The notes under the pieces: model-generated
Seen by the model: the letters and a program-made list of their open reading frames with translations, nothing else
What the model was told of the DNA's origin: nothing
The model's database searches: none
Position numbers and translations under genes: made by a program
Assembly: GCF_000190635.1 (NCBI RefSeq)
Contig: NC_015172.1
Coordinates: 496,001 to 560,000 of the forward strand
Direction: 5' to 3'
Length of the DNA: 64,000 bases
Source: Syntrophobotulus glycolicus DSM 8271
Lineage (GTDB): Bacteria; Bacillota; Desulfitobacteriia; Desulfitobacteriales; Syntrophobotulaceae
Shown here: in pieces, positions 19,561-27,066 of the stretch
How positions within the stretch are numbered: the first letter of the stretch is position 1
Layout of the letters: each line of letters begins with the position of its first letter

Positions 19561-20786
19561 AATTCAATACAGCATTGCTTCATGGAAATTACTCTTCGGA
19601 TGAAAAAACCGGGGCGACAGGGATACCCATTTACCAGTCAACAGCATTTCGGCATAATACGGCGGAAGAACTGGAGAATATTTTTAAAGGGAATGCTCCC
19701 GGATTTGTTTATTCAAGGATCAATAACCCCACTGTAGATTCCTTCGAACGCAGGATAGCTTTTCTGGAAGGAGGGATTGCCGCCGTCGCTTGTGCTTCAG
19801 GGATGGCGGCAATTTCCCTTGCCGTAATGAATATTGTTCAAAGCGGGGAAGAGCTTGTTTCGGGGAGCGGGATATTTGGCGGAACATACAGTCTCTTCGA
19901 TGATCTGAGAGCCTTCGGAATTACCCCCAGATATGTTAAGGATAACAGCATCGAGAGCTATGCCCGGGAAATTAATGAAAAGACCAGACTGATTTTTGTT
20001 GAGACAATCGGCAACCCCAAACTTGATGTGCAGGACCTGCGTTCTTTAGCTGAGCTGGCCCATGCCAAAGGGATTCCCCTGGTTGTGGACAACACCGTAA
20101 CAACACCCTATCTGGTCAAACCGGTGAAGTTAGGCGCCGATATTGTTGTCCACTCAACATCCAAATATATTAATGGCGGGGGGAACTCCATCGGCGGGGT
20201 GATCATTGACAGCGGCAAATTCAAATGGGACTTCGACAAATACCCGGCTTTAAAGGATTTTAAGAAGTTCGGCGGGTTTGCCTACCTGGCTAAGTTAAGG
20301 AACGGCTTGTTCCGGAATCTTGGTTCCTGTATCGCACCGTTCAATGCTTATCTCAACAGTATTGGGTTAGAAACTCTGGGTTTAAGAATGGAAAGACTAT
20401 GTGATAATGCTTTAAAATTAGCCGAGAGCTTAAATGAAAACAAGCATGTCCTGGCTGTCAATTATCCCGGTCTGAAAAATCATGAGGATCATGAGCTGGC
20501 TAAAGAGCAGTTCAATAACAGGTTCGGAGCGATTCTCACGATCAGAGTGGGGAGCAAGGAAAGAGCCTTCAAGGTGATCAATCATCTCAGATATGCCTCA
20601 AACCTGGCCAATATAGGGGATGTCCGGACTCTGGTCATTCATCCTGCTTCCACCATATATTTAAATAACAGTATGGAAGAAAGAGAAAGAGCCGGAGTCT
20701 ATGATGATCTGATCAGAATAAGTGTCGGCCTGGAGGATATCGAAGATCTTGAAGAAGATTTCCAGAGGGCTGTTGAGGAAAAATAA
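19557..20786 (+). CDS. metY: O-acetylhomoserine sulfhydrylase MetY
   Basis: 409-residue PLP enzyme of the Cys/Met metabolism family. The Schiff-base Lys is K203 in HSTSKYINGGGNSIGG; SGMAAISLAVMNIVQSGEELV, VDNTVTTPYLVKP and TLVIHPASTIY are typical of MetY. It joins O-acetylhomoserine with sulfide, or in this cluster probably with the carrier-protein thiocarboxylate, to give homocysteine. Last gene of the sulfur operon. Confidence 0.94.
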   Translation: MKFNTALLHGNYSSDEKTGATGIPIYQSTAFRHNTAEELENIFKGNAPGFVYSRINNPTVDSFERRIAFLEGGIAAVACASGMAAISLAVMNIVQSGEELVSGSGIFGGTYSLFDDLRAFGITPRYVKDNSIESYAREINEKTRLIFVETIGNPKLDVQDLRSLAELAHAKGIPLVVDNTVTTPYLVKPVKLGADIVVHSTSKYINGGGNSIGGVIIDSGKFKWDFDKYPALKDFKKFGGFAYLAKLRNGLFRNLGSCIAPFNAYLNSIGLETLGLRMERLCDNALKLAESLNENKHVLAVNYPGLKNHEDHELAKEQFNNRFGAILTIRVGSKERAFKVINHLRYASNLANIGDVRTLVIHPASTIYLNNSMEERERAGVYDDLIRISVGLEDIEDLEEDFQRAVEEK

Positions 20787-20802
20787 CAGGATCTGAAACA
20801 GA

Positions 20803-20838
20803 GAAAGAGGATGGCTGCGGCCATCCCCCTCTTTCTTC
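20803..20838. terminator. Terminator between convergent metY and polyferredoxin genes
   Basis: GAAAGAGG-ATGGC pairs with GCCAT-(CCC)-CCTCTTTC around a TGCG loop, followed by TTCTTCT. The bulge and weak T-run lower confidence, but the convergent gene layout supports it. Confidence 0.65.
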
Positions 20839-20863
20839 TATGAAGCGATATCAGGGGTTCTCT

Positions 20864-22195
20864 TTACATTCTCATCGCCATCGGCAAAGAGAAGAGATAG
20901 ACATTGATCAGGGCTAAGAGCAGGACAAAGATGAGATGAGGGACGACACCTTTATGATGATGGGATTTCCCGATTTTGCAGATCGTCAAAGCGGAACCGG
21001 CGGTGCCAAGAAAAAGGAGAAGGTACTGTAAGGTTAAAATGGTTGAATTGCTGAAAATGGCTGCCGATGCATGATACTCTACACCAAACAAGCCCATAAA
21101 GGTGAAGAAGATGCTTTTCCCCTCGGCCAGCAGGTGAAAGAGGTTGTGGGCCAAATGGGCAGCCAGGTCCAGAGGGATCAACCCATAGCCAAAGCGGGCA
21201 AAGTTTTTGGCAATGCCTTCTCTTGTACTGAGGTTAGAGAGGAAACTGGAGAGAAATAGGGCCAAAATCGGGAGCCCCATGGCAATAATAAAGGTGATCG
21301 TAAAGGTGACAAAATAGTTTGTTGTTCCTGTAATCCTTTCCAATGTCTGGAGAAGCGGCTGCCAGATACTAAGCATGGTAATATTCTGGACGAAGACAAT
21401 GCCCATAATGACGATCGCAAGGAAGGACTCTTCAAAGACCGGTTTTTTGATCCCCCAAAGCTCCTTTGTCGGAATACGCGTTTTGACCGTGATGCTGTCA
21501 TTCGGACAAGTTTTCACACAATAACCGCACAAGTTGCATTTGGCGTTTGTGTCCATGGTTCTGGGAAATTCAAACATTGGACATCCGGGAGCCTTTTCAT
21601 TGCCATGATAACAGCTGGCGCTTTTGCAGGCAGCGCATTTCTCAGGAGTAGCCCTTAATTCTAAAGCGCCGGAACGCGAATAGTTGCCTGAAAGTCCGCC
21701 TAAAAAGCAAAGATACCGGCACCAGGTACGTCTTTCAAAGAATGCTCCGCTGAATACGACGCCGACCACGATCAGCATCAGCAGGAAAGCAGAACCGCGG
21801 GGATTCTCCACGATACCGAAGACGTGATCAGACCAGGTAATCAAAATAAAAACTGCGTCTATGATCCAAATCCCATATTTTTTTAGAAATTTTGGAACGG
21901 GCTTATTGAGGCCGACAAATTTTTGAACAACATCGCTTAACGTGGCAAAAGGGCAGATACCGCACCATAAGCGGCCAAATAAGATAAATAAAAGAGGGAG
22001 TACCGGCCACCACAAGACCCAGGTCATCGCGGTTCCAAAATTATCATGAGCCAGGATAGGGCCAAAAGCCAGTACAAAAATAATATAGGCAAATAAAAGG
22101 AGAACAGGCCATTGAATGATTCCGGGATAAAGCGGGTGAGCCAAAATCTTTTTCAGGAGATTGCTTTTTTTTGAGCTGTCTTTATTTATTGACAA
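20864..22195 (-). CDS. Membrane polyferredoxin (NapH/MauN/NosR-like 4Fe-4S protein)
   Basis: 443 residues with about eight membrane helices. Two CxxxCP motifs on cytoplasmic loops (WCGICPF, WCRYLCFLGG) are the NapH/NosR hallmark, and two 4Fe-4S clusters are likely at CAACKSASC and CNLCGYCVKTCP. Such proteins pass electrons through or along the membrane. TTG start after GAGGAGGAGATCATC; overlaps the end of the upstream Met/His-rich gene, so the two are coupled and probably work together, perhaps in copper or metal handling. Confidence 0.85.
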   Translation of the reverse strand: MSINKDSSKKSNLLKKILAHPLYPGIIQWPVLLLFAYIIFVLAFGPILAHDNFGTAMTWVLWWPVLPLLFILFGRLWCGICPFATLSDVVQKFVGLNKPVPKFLKKYGIWIIDAVFILITWSDHVFGIVENPRGSAFLLMLIVVGVVFSGAFFERRTWCRYLCFLGGLSGNYSRSGALELRATPEKCAACKSASCYHGNEKAPGCPMFEFPRTMDTNAKCNLCGYCVKTCPNDSITVKTRIPTKELWGIKKPVFEESFLAIVIMGIVFVQNITMLSIWQPLLQTLERITGTTNYFVTFTITFIIAMGLPILALFLSSFLSNLSTREGIAKNFARFGYGLIPLDLAAHLAHNLFHLLAEGKSIFFTFMGLFGVEYHASAAIFSNSTILTLQYLLLFLGTAGSALTICKIGKSHHHKGVVPHLIFVLLLALINVYLFSLPMAMRM

Positions 22196-22634
22196 GATGA
22201 TCTCCTCCTCGCTGTTTCCTTTTTAACACTGCCGCAATGATCAGAATTGCGGCAATAACCCCGCCGAAGGCTCCTATGATCAGCCAGTTAGGACCACTGT
22301 CGGCGGTTTTGTCAGGATCACCTGCGGCATGAGGGTTGCTTGCTCCATGATCCATCCCGTTCATATCCGCGCCGGAATCCATTTGGCTATGATCTGTGCC
22401 GGAATTGACCGTGCCATGATCCATATTGTGATGGTCCGGATCAGAGTCCGGCTGGGGATCACCTGTTGCTTTGTTTTCTCCTTCCATATTCATGCCATGA
22501 TGAGCATCTGTACCCGCAGCAATTTTTATCGGGAAAGACAGAAAAGTCGATTCAGTTTTTTCGGCGGCCAGAGCAGTTGCTGAAGTGAAAATAACGAGCA
22601 GCAGACTGAGAATCACAGGAATAAGTTTTTTCAT
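22182..22634 (-). CDS. Exported Met/His/Asp-rich putative metal-binding membrane protein
   Basis: 150 residues. Signal peptide MKKLIPVILSLLLVIFTSATALA, a low-complexity section rich in Met, His and Asp (HHNMDHG, DHSQMDSG, DMNGMDHG) at about residues 65-105, and a C-terminal membrane anchor (WLIIGAFGGVIAAILIIAAVL) with a KRKQR tail. MDHG-type repeats commonly bind copper. The start follows GGAAGGAGCGACCAAA. Forms an operon with the polyferredoxin gene. Confidence 0.75.
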   Translation of the reverse strand: MKKLIPVILSLLLVIFTSATALAAEKTESTFLSFPIKIAAGTDAHHGMNMEGENKATGDPQPDSDPDHHNMDHGTVNSGTDHSQMDSGADMNGMDHGASNPHAAGDPDKTADSGPNWLIIGAFGGVIAAILIIAAVLKRKQRGGDHLVNK

Positions 22635-22816
22635 TTTGGTCGCTCCTTCCATCATCTTTTGATGGAGATATTGTACTATTTAAATTTGGAGACTCTGTGA
22701 ACGAAATGTGAAAGATTTGTAAACTTCCTTAATGTTCACAAATCTTTTTAATCTTTTCTAAAATTATTGTTTACAAGCGCTTTTCAATCTGACTCCCTAA
22801 GGCATCGTTTGCCGCT

Positions 22817-22845
22817 TTGTCAGAGACGAAAGATTCATATATAAT
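22817..22845 (+). promoter_or_regulatory. Promoter of the sirC-hemA operon
   Basis: TTGTCA (22817-22822) and TATAAT (22840-22845) with a 17-base spacer, about 100 bases before sirC. The 290-base gap upstream, to the divergent metal-protein gene, shows nothing else I can name. Confidence 0.7.
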
Positions 22846-22945
22846 GGAAAACAGATCAGATATCATCGAAATAGATCAAAGGAATGGAATAGATGAAGTT
22901 AGCCCAATCGACAAGTGAATTGGCTGAAGAAGGTGACGTGAAGAA

Positions 22946-23584
22946 ATGACCAGCTATTATCCGATCAGCGTAGACATAGGGAATAAACCGGTTCTGGTCG
23001 TAGGGGGCGGACCGGTGGCCTGTCGGAAAGTAACCACACTGCTGGAGTATGGTGCACAGATCAAAGTAGTTTCTCCGGAAATTTGTGAGGAGCTTCAAGC
23101 TTTGGTTGATCAAGGATATTGCAGCTGGGCTGCAAAAAGTTACACCATAGAGGATATTCAGGAAGAGGTTTTGGTTTTTTCCTGTACGGACATGGAGCAG
23201 GTGAATGAGCAAGTCGCCCGTGATGCCCGGGCAAATTTCCGGCCGGTCAATGTCGTGGATGATCCCGGGAAATGTTCTTTTTTTGTTCCGGCGGTTCTGC
23301 GCAGGGGGGACCTGACCATTGCCGTTTCCACAGGTGGCAGCAGTCCTTTGGTCGCCCGTCAAATCCGGATAGACCTGGAGAAAATCTATGGACCGGAAAT
23401 GAAAGAGTATTTAGAGCTTTTACGTTTTTGGCGTCCCAAAATCAAGTCGGCCCTTGTACCGGCAAAGAGAATTGCGTTTTGGGCAAAGGTAACCAATGGG
23501 GAAGTATTGACACTGATTAAAAACGGTCGTCTGCCCAGAGCAAAAGAGGTGATCGAGACTTGTTTCCAGTCGTTGTTGGACTAA
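22946..23584 (+). CDS. sirC: Precorrin-2 dehydrogenase / sirohydrochlorin ferrochelatase-type siroheme protein (CysG N-terminal family)
   Basis: 212 residues. NAD-binding VLVVGGGPVACRKVTTLLEYGA (about 16-37), the Asp/Cys region of DDPGKCSFFVPAV and STGGSSPLVARQIR mark the Met8/SirC family. It oxidises precorrin-2 to sirohydrochlorin (and may insert iron), needed for the sulfite reductase encoded upstream. The last 25 bases overlap the hemA start, a common pairing in Firmicutes. Confidence 0.93.
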   Translation: MTSYYPISVDIGNKPVLVVGGGPVACRKVTTLLEYGAQIKVVSPEICEELQALVDQGYCSWAAKSYTIEDIQEEVLVFSCTDMEQVNEQVARDARANFRPVNVVDDPGKCSFFVPAVLRRGDLTIAVSTGGSSPLVARQIRIDLEKIYGPEMKEYLELLRFWRPKIKSALVPAKRIAFWAKVTNGEVLTLIKNGRLPRAKEVIETCFQSLLD

Positions 23585-24355
23585 ACCACCGGACAGCTCC
23601 TGTTGAAGTGCGGGAGAAATTAAGCTTTCACCACTCGGAGATCAGAGGGGCGCTTCAGGAGCTCTATCAAGACCCTGTTATTGAAGGGGCAGTACTGCTC
23701 AGCACCTGCAACCGCTTGGAAGTACATGCGGTTGTTGCGGAGCTGGACAGAGGGATACAATCTGTGAGGGAATTCCTGTGCAGGCACCACAGGGGAAAAC
23801 CCGGTAATCCCGATCAGAGCACCAATATCGGGCCGTATTTGTTTGTCCATGTTCTATATCCGGCCATCAGGCACTTGTTCAGGGTGACCTCCGGGCTGGA
23901 CTCCATGATCCTGGGAGAAACAGAAATACTGGGACAAGTAGCTAAAGCCTATGAAATTGCAGTTGCGGCAGGGGTGACCAATAGAACCATTAATGTTTCT
24001 TTTCAAAAAGCTTTAGCTGTTGGTAAAAAAATAAGGCTTGAGACAGGTATTGATCAAAATCCGACTTCAATCAGCCATATTGCCGTAGACTTAGCCAAAC
24101 AACTGAACGGCAGTTTAAAGGATAAGAAGATCGTTGTTTTCGGAGCCGGGGAGATGAGCTCCCTGCTGATGAAGTACTTGGCCTCGGAAGGCGCCTCTCT
24201 GGCTATTGTGTCCAACCGTTCATTAACCAGGGCCAGGGAACTGGCCCTGGAATGCCGGGGGATTGCTGTTTCCTATACCGAAATGGAAAACCGGCTGGAA
24301 GATGCCGATATTGTTTTTACGGCGACATCGGCGCAAAACTATGTGCTCGGCAGGC
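23560..24355 (+). pseudogene. hemA: hemA (glutamyl-tRNA reductase), 3' part lost at prophage left end
   Basis: First 265 residues of glutamyl-tRNA reductase, the first step of tetrapyrrole synthesis; the family needs about 420-450. Catalytic Cys50 (STCNR), GLNHRTAPVEVREKL, the MILGETEILGQVK-like segment and the NADPH site VVFGAGEMSSLL are intact. At 24356 the prophage begins; the frame runs on through 11 prophage codons to a stop ending at 24390. The lost part holds the end of the NADPH domain and the dimerisation domain, so the product should be inactive. The missing 3' half is not at the right prophage end. Confidence 0.93.
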
Positions 24356-24392
24356 TGTACTCAGACAAGATAATTGACAAAACGGGATAAGA
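24356..24392 (+). repeat. Left terminal inverted repeat of the prophage
   Basis: Begins TGTA and contains GACAAGATAATTGACAAAA and GGGATAAGA. It matches the reverse complement of 57930-57966 at 28 of 37 positions. It is the likely outermost transposase-binding site (attL). Confidence 0.88.
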
Positions 24393-25022
24393 CGGGATGT
24401 GTCGGGAGACACCGAGAAAAGACAGTATTTATGCGGGTTTGTGAGGGATATGGAAGGAAATCCGTGACAGAAATATTGAGAACGGCATCGAGTGAATTGA
24501 TGTCGTCTTTTTTATGCCTTGAGGGGGCGTGGTGGTCGTGGAGTTGTCGGGCATCGCGTCAATTATCAACTAATCAACGAGGCCGGAAAACCGCATAAAA
24601 TAAGCATTTTTACAAAGTGTGAGCCACTCAGATAGTCCCGGAAGCCCCAGCAGCAAGGGGGATAAAGGACATCATCGCGGCTCATATTTGCATTATAACA
24701 TCAAAGGACAATGAAGTCGAGACGGTCGGCGTGCTAACGGAGCGTTAGTGAGTGTTAAATGCAGCGGCGGGGCGTGCGAAGAAGTGCGAAAATACGGCAT
24801 TTCTCAGGTGTCAGCGCGTTACTTTCCCCGTGCGCGCCCGTGCGGATAACCCTCAAAAAGAGGCAAAAAGGCGGCTCATTCAAAGTGACAAAGCTATGTA
24901 ATCGCAAAAAAGCTGTCACATTGCCGTAATATCAAGGGTTTTCGGCACTTACATCGGCGCGTCAAAGGCGATTTTCAATGTGACAAAAACAGATAGATAA
25001 ATCTATCAAAGAAGCACAAAAA
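24393..25022. other. Non-coding left end of prophage with transposase/repressor-type sites
   Basis: About 630 bases without a credible gene. GTGACA boxes occur at 24885-24890, inverted at 24914-24919, and at 24980-24985; CCTCaaaaaGAGG forms a short hairpin at 24851-24863; GCGTGCTAACGG at about 24730 recurs near 39620 in the central gap. In Mu the left end holds inner transposase sites; the same is expected here. The short plus-strand frame at 24374-24598 has no ribosome site and odd composition and is not called. Confidence 0.6.
24992..25007. promoter_or_regulatory. Perfect palindromic operator-like site downstream of the repressor gene
   Basis: GATAGATAAATCTATC, a perfect 7+7 palindrome. 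A copy with two changes lies on the other side of the repressor gene at 25533-25548, inside the early promoter region. Paired sites around a repressor gene suggest binding by that repressor and possible looping. Confidence 0.55.
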
Positions 25023-25457
25023 TTAAACAGCTTCACTTGCGGCTGCCTCTTCCCCTGTTCCTCCACTCATCGAGCCGGATAACGTTCCCTTTTTAACTGC
25101 TTTACTGTAAAGCATCTCAATAGTGCTATTAACATACTCCTTGTCGCGGTCGTCCAGCGCGCGAAACATAGCAATAAGGTCGGCCTCCTTTTTGGTTAGT
25201 TCCATTAAGCCCGCCCTCTCATTTGTTGTATTAACCCTCCCTTGTTTGTTCTCACCTGTTAGAATCCATTCCATCGAAACACCCAAAGAAGAAGCAATTT
25301 TATAAAGCGAGAGCGTGTCAGGCGTGCGCTTTCCTGTGACGTACTGACTGATAGCGTTGTTAGACATTCCAGTTGCTCGGCAAAGGTCGGCCTGTATTTG
25401 ATTGAGCTCTGCGAGACGGGCCGCTATCCTTTCCCCTACCTTTTCAATTTCTATCAT
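25023..25457 (-). CDS. XRE-family prophage repressor
   Basis: 144 residues. N-terminal HTH_3 domain (about 8-65: RIAARLAELNQIQADLCRATGMSNNAISQYVTGKRTPD...SLGVSMEWILTG), then a C-terminal part typical of small phage repressors, without an autocleavage Ser-Lys peptidase that I can see. Transcribed leftward, away from the early genes, as with Mu c. Ribosome site GGGAGG before ATG. It probably keeps the prophage silent by binding the inverted repeats upstream. Confidence 0.9.
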   Translation of the reverse strand: MIEIEKVGERIAARLAELNQIQADLCRATGMSNNAISQYVTGKRTPDTLSLYKIASSLGVSMEWILTGENKQGRVNTTNERAGLMELTKKEADLIAMFRALDDRDKEYVNSTIEMLYSKAVKKGTLSGSMSGGTGEEAAASEAV

Positions 25458-25475
25458 CGTTTATCCTCCCTTCTT

Positions 25476-25519
25476 ACAACAAGTGAGAGATTTATGCTTG
25501 ACTTCCTCTCAGTTGTTGT
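25476..25519. promoter_or_regulatory. Inverted-repeat operator between repressor and early genes
   Basis: ACAACAAGTGAGAG (25476-25489) and CTCTCAGTTGTTGT (25506-25519) are inverted copies with one mismatch in 14. The right arm overlaps the spacer of the rightward early promoter, so binding would block it; the left arm lies in the repressor's own leader. Confidence 0.75.
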
Positions 25520-25526
25520 ATAAAAT
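25498..25526 (+). promoter_or_regulatory. Early rightward promoter of the prophage
   Basis: TTGACT (25498-25503), 17-base spacer, TAAAAT (25521-25526). Overlaps the operator and precedes the early transposition genes. Confidence 0.7.
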
Positions 25527-25532
25527 AAGACT

Positions 25533-25548
25533 GATAGAGAAATATATC
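25533..25548. promoter_or_regulatory. Second copy of the 16-bp operator-like site
   Basis: GATAGAGAAATATATC, 14 of 16 bases as at 24992-25007. Lies just after the early -10 box, in the likely start region of the early transcript. Confidence 0.5.
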
Positions 25549-25611
25549 AAGGAAATCATACCACACCTGAGAGGAAGATTAAAGAAAATTGAACAGGAAG
25601 GAGGTAAAATT

Positions 25612-25854
25612 TTGAAACACGGAAAGCGTCCGACACGGGCTCAGAAGATACGCCTTAAAGAGGCCGGACTGAATTATGAGAACTGGCTCGTCGTGAAGGC
25701 GACGACCGAAGGGCTCGAAGTGGTACACAAATACTCGGGTAAGACAAGAACAATCCCCGCAACGCTCGGAAAACAGAGCGGCGGCGAAAGGAGGAAACGG
25801 AATGAAAACAATCCTTCAGTACCTCAAAGAACAGAAAGATATGGCATGGCATAA
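25612..25854 (+). CDS. Small early phage protein, DUF6906-like
   Basis: 80 residues from a TTG start behind GGAAGGAGGTAAAAT. The opening KRPTRAQKIRLKEAGLNYENWLVVK followed by LEVVHKYSGKTRTI resembles the small DUF6906 family common in Firmicute phages; function unknown. First gene of the early operon. The longer frame starting at 25402 overlaps the repressor and operator and is not used. Overlaps the next gene by about 50 bases. Confidence 0.75.
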   Translation: MKHGKRPTRAQKIRLKEAGLNYENWLVVKATTEGLEVVHKYSGKTRTIPATLGKQSGGERRKRNENNPSVPQRTERYGMA

Positions 25855-26122
25855 CCGCCTTTGTTATTCCAAGACCTATGGCATGGATACCCCGAAGGAA
25901 GGCTATGAGAAGGAGTTCGCCGAGGCGGTCAGAGACTGCGAGATTGTCGAGGAGCTCATCGCATTGGTGCAAGTAAAAGAGACGCCTTCGGAACAGACGT
26001 CTCCTTGCGATTGCCCTTTCGAAAAAGACGGCGCGAAGTTGTTGAAGTTTCTCAAAGAGATTGAGAATTATGTTTTGGGTGACTCTCCCGCTCATGTTTC
26101 TCAATCGCCAGAGATGCGATAA
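25802..26122 (+). CDS. Hypothetical early phage protein
   Basis: 106 residues, acidic, no recognised domain. The pattern (MKTILQYLKEQKDMAWHNRL..., CDCPFEKDGAKLLKFLKEIENYV) looks like real coding sequence, and GGAGGAAACGG precedes the ATG. Its 3' end overlaps the convergent small gene on the minus strand, so one of the two C-termini may be misjudged. Confidence 0.65.
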   Translation: MKTILQYLKEQKDMAWHNRLCYSKTYGMDTPKEGYEKEFAEAVRDCEIVEELIALVQVKETPSEQTSPCDCPFEKDGAKLLKFLKEIENYVLGDSPAHVSQSPEMR

Positions 26123-26234
26123 GCGAAATTGCGCCGACCATTTGAGGAATTAACTCATTTTCTTCCTTGAAGTATTCAGGGTACATCTTTTTGAAGTCGG
26201 CAACCAATTCACGAGCAAAAGCTTTAGCATCCAT
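26052..26234 (-). CDS. Small hypothetical protein encoded against the early operon
   Basis: 60 residues from an ATG behind GGGGGTGGTAATA. The sequence starts MDAKAFARELVADFKKMYPEYFKEE and looks like genuine protein with amphipathic helices. No domain recognised. It runs opposite to the early operon and overlaps its neighbour's end by 71 bases. Confidence 0.55.
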   Translation of the reverse strand: MDAKAFARELVADFKKMYPEYFKEENELIPQMVGAISLIASLAIEKHERESHPKHNSQSL

Positions 26235-26361
26235 TATTACCACCCCCTCTCTATGATATGGCCGCAATCTCATTATAGAGCCAAAAGGTGGAAGTAACTA
26301 CTCGAAACACTTCACAAACTTTGAAACGGAAGTAATTCTAAGAGCGCAGGAAGGAGGATGC

Positions 26362-26583
26362 TTGATGCAGCGCAACAAGAGACAACTGACCGCCTTCGGC
26401 GTGTTGGTTAAGAAAACGCTCATAGAAAAAGGCATGACACAGGTGCAGCTCGCACAAGAGGTCGGAACAAGCAACAAGTACCTCAATCTCATCCTATACG
26501 GAGACAGGTCGGGGGATAAGTACCTCCAAGGTATCGCGAGGGTGCTTGATTTAGACCCGGAATCGTTTAAAAAAATAGCATGA
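26362..26583 (+). CDS. Small HTH (XRE/Ner-like) early regulator
   Basis: 73 residues, nearly all one helix-turn-helix: AFGVLVKKTLIEKGMTQVQLAQEVGTSNKYLNLILYGDRSG. Position before the transposase and size match Mu Ner, which turns down early transcription. TTG at 26362 or ATG at 26365 follow GGAAGGAGG. Function assigned by fold and position only. Confidence 0.8.
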   Translation: MMQRNKRQLTAFGVLVKKTLIEKGMTQVQLAQEVGTSNKYLNLILYGDRSGDKYLQGIARVLDLDPESFKKIA

Positions 26584-26596
26584 AGGAGGAATAACT

Positions 26597-26908
26597 TTGA
26601 AGAATGTCAATGAATTTCTTTTTGAGCTGGAAAGTCTCAAGGCCGGGATGGGGATGAGCGGTAAGACGCTCACCGATGAGACCAAGCTCATCATTCTGGA
26701 AAGGAAGCAGAACGAGCTCAAGCGGCAAGCCGAGCAGGTTCAAAAGGAAATCCAGAAGGATATTGAGGACTTGTTCGATTGCATCAGCTTAAAACAGGCA
26801 AACATCGAAACCTTGAGCGACATAAACACCTATCTTCATGAGGAGCTCAGGAAGGTTGAGGAGCACATCGGCAAAATCAAGTCGGCAAAGGTGACAAAAA
26901 GTGCGTGA
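26597..26908 (+). CDS. Hypothetical coiled-coil early phage protein
   Basis: 103 residues starting at TTG behind AAGGAGGAATAAC. Residues 30-60 and 75-100 are charged heptad-like helices (LILERKQNELKRQAEQVQKEI, EELRKVEEHIGKIK). No known family recognised. Lies between the Ner-like gene and the transposase. Confidence 0.65.
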   Translation: MKNVNEFLFELESLKAGMGMSGKTLTDETKLIILERKQNELKRQAEQVQKEIQKDIEDLFDCISLKQANIETLSDINTYLHEELRKVEEHIGKIKSAKVTKSA

Positions 26909-26924
26909 CCGGGGGGATGGCATC

Positions 26925-27050
26925 ATGAGGAATCAGGTCAAAAGGAAAGAGAGCCATACCGACACCACTCGAACAGGCTCTCTTACCAGAAGACTCACGA
27001 AAAATCTTCTCCTGCCATTATACCACGGCAGCGGACACGGTTCAATGTGA
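26925..27050 (+). CDS. Possible 41-residue basic peptide
   Basis: ATG behind GGGGGGATGGCATC, rich in Arg, Lys, Thr and His, ending just before the transposase ribosome site. Inside it AGAGAGCC...GGCTCTCT forms an 8-bp stem, so the stretch may instead be a structured leader or weak terminator before the transposase gene. Low confidence. Confidence 0.3.
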   Translation: MRNQVKRKESHTDTTRTGSLTRRLTKNLLLPLYHGSGHGSM

Positions 27051-27066
27051 AAGGAGGGAGAGGGGT

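Noticed and set aside
24374-24598. Short open frame at the prophage left end
   Set aside because: No ribosome site, unusual residue pattern and overlap with the terminal repeat; treated as non-coding end DNA.
26941-26990. Hairpin in front of the transposase gene as a true terminator
   Set aside because: The 8-bp stem has a 20-base loop and no T-run; it may matter for the leader but cannot be called a terminator.
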